Assembly: GCA_028708105.1 (NCBI GenBank)
Contig: JAQVZR010000134.1
Coordinates: 1 to 5,872 of the forward strand
Reading direction: 5' to 3'
DNA: 5,872 nucleotides
DNA from: Desulfoplanes sp.
GTDB taxonomy: Bacteria; Desulfobacterota; Desulfovibrionia; Desulfovibrionales; Desulfomicrobiaceae
Under the pieces are notes generated by a model. That model had not been told where the DNA came from. It did not search any database and worked only from the letters and a program-made list of their open reading frames with translations. Positions 5,037-5,872 of this stretch are shown here, in pieces. The position numbers and the translations under genes were made by a program. Every line of letters starts with the position of its first letter. Position 1 is the first letter of the stretch.

Positions 5037-5872
5037 TTATTTTTTACGGGATGCGGGCCACCCTGTCAGGACGGCCACGCAGGAAATAGCCGCCAGGATG
5101 ATGCAGTACCAGTTGTTGGCGGCCACGGCTACAGGAGAAATTTTGGCAATGGAACCGGCTAGGAGAACCTGTGCCGCATAGGGGATGAGTCCCTGTACGA
5201 TACAGGAGAAAATATCTAGCAAACTGGCGCTGCGGCGCGGGTCTACTCCGGTATCCTCGGCAATTTCTTTGGCCAGACGGCCAGTGAGGATGATGGCCAC
5301 GGTATTGTTCGCAATGCATACATCCGCAAGAGAAACCAGCCCGGCAATGCTGAATTCTCCGGATCGTCGGGAGTTGGAGCCGCCGACCTTGTGCGCCAGG
5401 GCGCTGATCCGTTCAAGCAGCCATTGTAGGCCGCCATTATAGCGGATGAGTTCCCCAAGCCCTCCCACGAACATGGAGAGGATCATGATTTCGTTCATGC
5501 CCACAAAACCTGCGTAGATGTCCTGGGAGAATTTGAGCAGGGAATACTCCGGAAGAATGAACATCCCGATGCCTCCGGCAAGGACGATGCCCGTTGCCAG
5601 AACAGCGAACACATTGAAGCCGGCCACGGCCAGGGTCAGGATGACCAGGTAGGGAATAATTTTGACGAACTGCCACTCCCCCGAGCCGGTTACCGTTCCG
5701 ATATCACCCATGAAGACAAGCAGAAGAACGACGGCCACTGCAGCCGGGAGCACGATGCGCACGTTCATCTTGAACTTGTCGCTCATGTCACAGCCTTGGG
5801 TTTTGGTGGCGGCGATGGTGGTGTCGGAGATCATGGACAGGTTGTCCCCGAACATGGCCCCGCCGACGATGG
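5037..5872 (-). CDS. nhaC: NhaC-family Na+/H+ antiporter, C-terminal part
   Basis: The gene enters from the right edge; 277 C-terminal residues are visible and the start lies outside. Family full length is about 430-480 residues, so roughly two thirds is present. The visible part opens with IVGGAMFGDNLSMISDTTIA, the GDxLSxxSDTT signature of NhaC-type antiporters. It continues through several hydrophobic membrane segments: MNVRIVLPAAVAVVLLLVF, then PYLVILTLAVAGFNVFAVL with GIVLAGGIGMFIL, then a stretch around NEIMILSMFVGG. The conserved LADVCIANNTVAIILTGRLA follows. The last helix (NNWYCIILAAISCVAVLTG) ends at a short basic tail, SRKK. Members exchange Na+ for H+ across the inner membrane, or sometimes coupled organic solutes. 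It points the same way as the selenoprotein gene but is separated by 470 bases including a strong hairpin, so it is probably an independent transcript. Base composition is clearly more GC-rich than the cytochrome and rhodanese genes. Confidence 0.88.
   Translation of the reverse strand, partial: IVGGAMFGDNLSMISDTTIAATKTQGCDMSDKFKMNVRIVLPAAVAVVLLLVFMGDIGTVTGSGEWQFVKIIPYLVILTLAVAGFNVFAVLATGIVLAGGIGMFILPEYSLLKFSQDIYAGFVGMNEIMILSMFVGGLGELIRYNGGLQWLLERISALAHKVGGSNSRRSGEFSIAGLVSLADVCIANNTVAIILTGRLAKEIAEDTGVDPRRSASLLDIFSCIVQGLIPYAAQVLLAGSIAKISPVAVAANNWYCIILAAISCVAVLTGWPASRKK

Noticed and set aside
1..5872. tRNA, rRNA or CRISPR arrays
   Set aside because: No cloverleaf with a GGTTCRA-type arm, no selenocysteine tRNA, no rRNA sequence and no regularly spaced repeats were found by eye on either strand.

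Overview
The window looks like chromosomal DNA of an anaerobic, respiring bacterium that uses selenocysteine, most likely a sulfate- or metal-reducing member of Desulfobacterota (Desulfovibrio-like). This rests on an 11-heme periplasmic cytochrome c, a periplasmic rhodanese, a GrdB/PrdB-family selenoprotein, and two genes whose reading frames continue through an in-frame UGA followed at the correct distance by a SECIS-like hairpin. The taxonomic placement is inference.

Layout. Positions 1-424 hold no gene I can support. A 37-residue lysine-rich protein lies at 425-538 (+). Positions about 542-978 look like the wreck of a group II intron: a 5' domain-I-like stretch, a 70-residue reverse transcriptase fragment, and a domain V/VI-like 3' end that runs into a T-tract and may now act as a terminator. 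A long AT-rich leader (987-1416) with two inverted repeats precedes the cytochrome gene (1417-2760, +). That gene would conventionally be called as two pieces because of a TGA at 1630-1632, but both halves are in the same frame. A secreted rhodanese (2813-3253, +) follows, and the unit ends at a strong bidirectional terminator (3302-3351).

On the minus strand, converging on the same terminator, is a two-gene unit. A GrdB/PrdB-like selenoprotein (4567 down to 3686) contains a TGA at 4009-4007 in a U-P-L-C motif. Ten bases later comes a 72-residue protein with CxxC and CPGWK motifs (3675 down to 3457). After a gene-free stretch of about 450 bases, the C-terminal two thirds of an NhaC-type Na+/H+ antiporter (minus strand) runs off the right edge.

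How the genes fit together. The cytochrome and rhodanese form a plausible periplasmic redox module that passes electrons or handles sulfane sulfur/selenium. It resembles the Sec-containing ExtKL-type cytochromes that I recall being associated with rhodaneses in selenite/tellurite-reduction and extracellular electron-transfer gene sets. The minus-strand unit is a separate cytoplasmic selenoprotein system of unknown substrate. The main point for a reader is that two Sec genes lie back to back here, and standard gene calling would truncate or split both.
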